Assembly: GCA_029775955.1 (NCBI GenBank)
Contig: JARVJW010000211.1
Span: forward strand, 1 to 16,128
Direction of reading: 5' to 3'
Length of the DNA stretch: 16,128 bases
From: Nitrososphaeria archaeon
GTDB taxonomy: Archaea; Thermoproteota; Nitrososphaeria; Conexivisphaerales; UBA164
Within the stretch, counting starts at the first letter, position 1, and each line of letters opens with the position of its first letter. Both the position numbers and the translations under genes were made by a program. Positions 15,008 through 16,128 of the stretch are shown here, in pieces. The notes under the pieces are model-generated. The model saw nothing but the letters and a program-made list of their open reading frames with translations, did no database searches and had not been told where the DNA came from.

Positions 15008-15113
15008 CCAACGGAATAGTTCTTGAATATCGTATACCAGAGCCATCTTTGATTTCGCCATTCCATGCAAAAAGCCAATAAAGTTGAAAAGGGTATCCTG
15101 TTGCTGGATCCAA
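15008..15113 (-). pseudogene. cas1: Cas1 middle fragment, upstream of the inserted element
   Basis: On the minus strand 15088-15008 reads FNF, then GFLHGMAKSKMALVYDIQELFRW without a stop. GFLH and VYDxQExFRW are the conserved Cas1 block that supplies the metal-binding His and Asp of the integrase site. Just upstream, in another frame, LDPATGYPF (15113-15087) corresponds to the G-L-D-P that normally precedes GFLH, so one frameshift lies near 15087. Immediately after FRW the sequence passes into the tnpB element, and the gene resumes at 13824. Everything N-terminal to LDP is missing; a different plus-strand gene begins at 15203. Confidence 0.75.
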
Positions 15114-15170
15114 CCACAAGACAAATTATTTTTGTCTTTACTCTATAGCAGAATGCTCCTTAAGGAGTAT

Positions 15171-15180
15171 CTTTTTAAAC
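15171..15180 (+). promoter_or_regulatory. TATA-like box for the small gene at 15203
   Basis: CTTTTTAAAC is centred about 27 nt before the ATG at 15203. This is the best argument that the small gene is real and starts there. Confidence 0.5.
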
Positions 15181-15202
15181 CCTAGGCACCGATAAGGTCA
15201 AT

Positions 15203-15607
15203 ATGAAGCCTCCCAGCATATTAAGGCATATATCGAAGAAGGAGGGAGAGAACCTTAACGCAGCCATCAAGTCAGACAAATATTGGAAGGTGAGCGAGGG
15301 AGGAAAGGGCCTTATATTTGCGGTGGCTCTTGATAGAGCTAGGACCCCCGCATTTAAAGGACGATACGTGAAAGTCACCGGGTTTGGAAGGGTAGTGGCC
15401 AGGGATCAGGTCGCAAAATTCTGCAGAAAATACAGGATACTCCTGGTGGATACCAAGAGGATGGAGGTGGTTTCAGTATTGACTTGGAATGCGTTCAGAA
15501 GGCTTATGGGGAAACATGGGGAGCACATCACAACGCTTGTAAATCAGGGAAAGATGCCGTGCTATGTGAACGAAAGCAACCTAAACTTGGTCATTTCGCA
15601 AACATAA
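15203..15607 (+). CDS. Hypothetical protein, 134 residues
   Basis: I do not recognise the family. The product is basic and soluble, with no signal peptide or membrane segment. Its first half has many Lys (KKEGENLNAAIKSDKYWKV) and a Gly-rich turn; the middle is an apparent b-a-b unit (GRVVARDQVAKFCRKYRILL, then VDTKRMEVVSVLTWNAF); the C-terminal part holds GKHGEHITTLVNQGKMPCYV. It could be a small nucleic-acid-binding or nuclease-like protein, but no catalytic motif is clear. The leaderless-type promoter spacing and uninterrupted frame among debris suggest it is still expressed. It is flanked by the cas1 relic and a broken transposase. Confidence 0.6.
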   Translation: MKPPSILRHISKKEGENLNAAIKSDKYWKVSEGGKGLIFAVALDRARTPAFKGRYVKVTGFGRVVARDQVAKFCRKYRILLVDTKRMEVVSVLTWNAFRRLMGKHGEHITTLVNQGKMPCYVNESNLNLVISQT

Positions 15608-15728
15608 GGTGCAACAAAAGCGCTATAGCGTAAAAAGCCGCAGGACGGTAGCTTGTAGCCCAACTTGACACTTATGTCAACTATTTCTGTCATCACCTGA
15701 TTTATAGTGTTTGTCATCAAGTGTTGTC
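15608..15728 (+). promoter_or_regulatory. Upstream region of the terminal transposase, with palindrome and repeats
   Basis: TTGACA (15665-15670) and TGTCAA (15675-15680) form a perfect 6-bp inverted repeat with four bases between. TGTCATCA occurs at 15689-15696 and 15712-15719. A TATA-like TTTATAG (15701-15707) lies about 25 nt before the ATG at 15729. These probably belong to the left end and promoter of the insertion sequence. Confidence 0.4.
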
Positions 15729-16128
15729 ATGCCCATTGATATGTCCTGGCACGACTATAACGAAGCATTAGTGGAAAGGGGAAGCATGATCCTGGACTCC
15801 TGAAGGGAGGAGCTGCGAGAGATGAACGGCAGCAACAAGGTAGGTTCGTGTACCCGGATTCGTACATCGAATTCCCCTCGTACCTCAAAGTTGGCCTTGA
15901 CATCCCCTACAGGGGATTACCAGGTCGCTCTCCGAATACTTTAAACCCATGCAGGAGGTACACTTTACTCAAATAAGGATGCTTTCCATGGTGAGGAAAA
16001 AGAAGTTAGGGCCGATCACGGCTACAAATGACAAGGAGGGGCCATAGTTGTGGACTCGGCATATCCACCACAAAGAAGGGCCCCTATATAGAGCAGATGT
16101 GGAGGAGGGAGAGGAGGAAGTTCATCAG
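15729..16128 (+). pseudogene. IS5-type DDE transposase, broken N-terminal part (cut by window edge)
   Basis: From the ATG at 15729 the frame reads MPIDMSWHDYNEALVERGSM, matching the N-terminal 'WxDYNEALVRRG' start of IS5-type transposases, then hits a TGA at 15801-15803. Frame changes follow near 15845 (into VYPDSYIEFPSYLKVGLDIP), 15925 (into SLSEYFKPMQEVHF), 16040 (into IVVDSA, the first catalytic Asp of the DDE triad) and 16062 (into GISTTKKGPYIEQMWRRERR). The pieces are colinear with one transposase, but it cannot be made as a functional protein. The remainder lies beyond the window. Confidence 0.8.

Noticed and set aside
13259..15202. Possible CRISPR array or other cas genes beside the cas1 relic
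   Set aside because: No regularly spaced repeats were seen, and no Cas2, Cas4 or effector motif; only Cas1 pieces are recognisable.
15118..15202. Continuation of Cas1 N-terminal sequence upstream of LDP
   Set aside because: Translation of the minus strand here gives frequent stops and no Cas1 motif; the gene seems to have been cut off at about 15115.

Overview
The window looks archaeal, most likely Thermoplasmata, although no rRNA or universal marker gene is present to prove it. Nearly every intact gene has an AT-rich TATA-like box centred about 25-32 nt upstream of its start codon and no Shine-Dalgarno site, the layout of leaderless archaeal transcripts. Arg AGG and Ile ATA codons are common. 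The families present (TrmB-type regulator, UbiD decarboxylases, tnpB-only IS605-type element, DDE transposase debris) fit that assignment.

Layout. 1-543: 3' end of an IS5-type transposase, then a gene-poor stretch. 544-1809 (-): enamidase-like amidohydrolase A. 1977-4130: a heavily mutated transposase followed by about 1.1 kb of decayed sequence with unidentified minus-strand coding remnants. 4163-5515 (+): UbiD-family decarboxylase A. 5549-6381 (+): a dead second-type UbiD gene cut off by a dead transposase tail. 6458-11570 (+): enamidase-like amidohydrolase B, an orphan molybdopterin-binding subunit of the xanthine dehydrogenase family, and an intact second-type UbiD (B). 11533-13258 (-): a ParB-like protein and a TrmB-like regulator. 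13486-15113 (-): a cas1 relic split by a decayed tnpB-only element. 15203-15607 (+): an unidentified small protein. 15729 to the window end: the broken N-terminal part of an IS5-type transposase.

How the genes may work together. The central 11 kb reads as a catabolic cluster. A molybdenum hydroxylase would oxidise a ring carbon, prenyl-FMN-dependent UbiD enzymes would remove or exchange a ring carboxylate, and enamidase-like hydrolases would open a cyclic (en)amide. Mo hydroxylase plus enamidase recalls anaerobic nicotinate breakdown in Eubacterium barkeri; adding two UbiD types suggests a different N-heteroaromatic acid route. The small Fe-S and FAD subunits of the Mo enzyme, the ring reductase and UbiX are not in the window. 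The TrmB-like and ParB-like proteins are the only candidate local regulators.

The most notable relic is at the right: a Cas1 gene, still recognisable on both sides, interrupted by a TnpB element whose right end carries a perfect 8-bp hairpin and a second 7-bp hairpin. Debris of several transposase types shows this is a hot, decaying accessory region.
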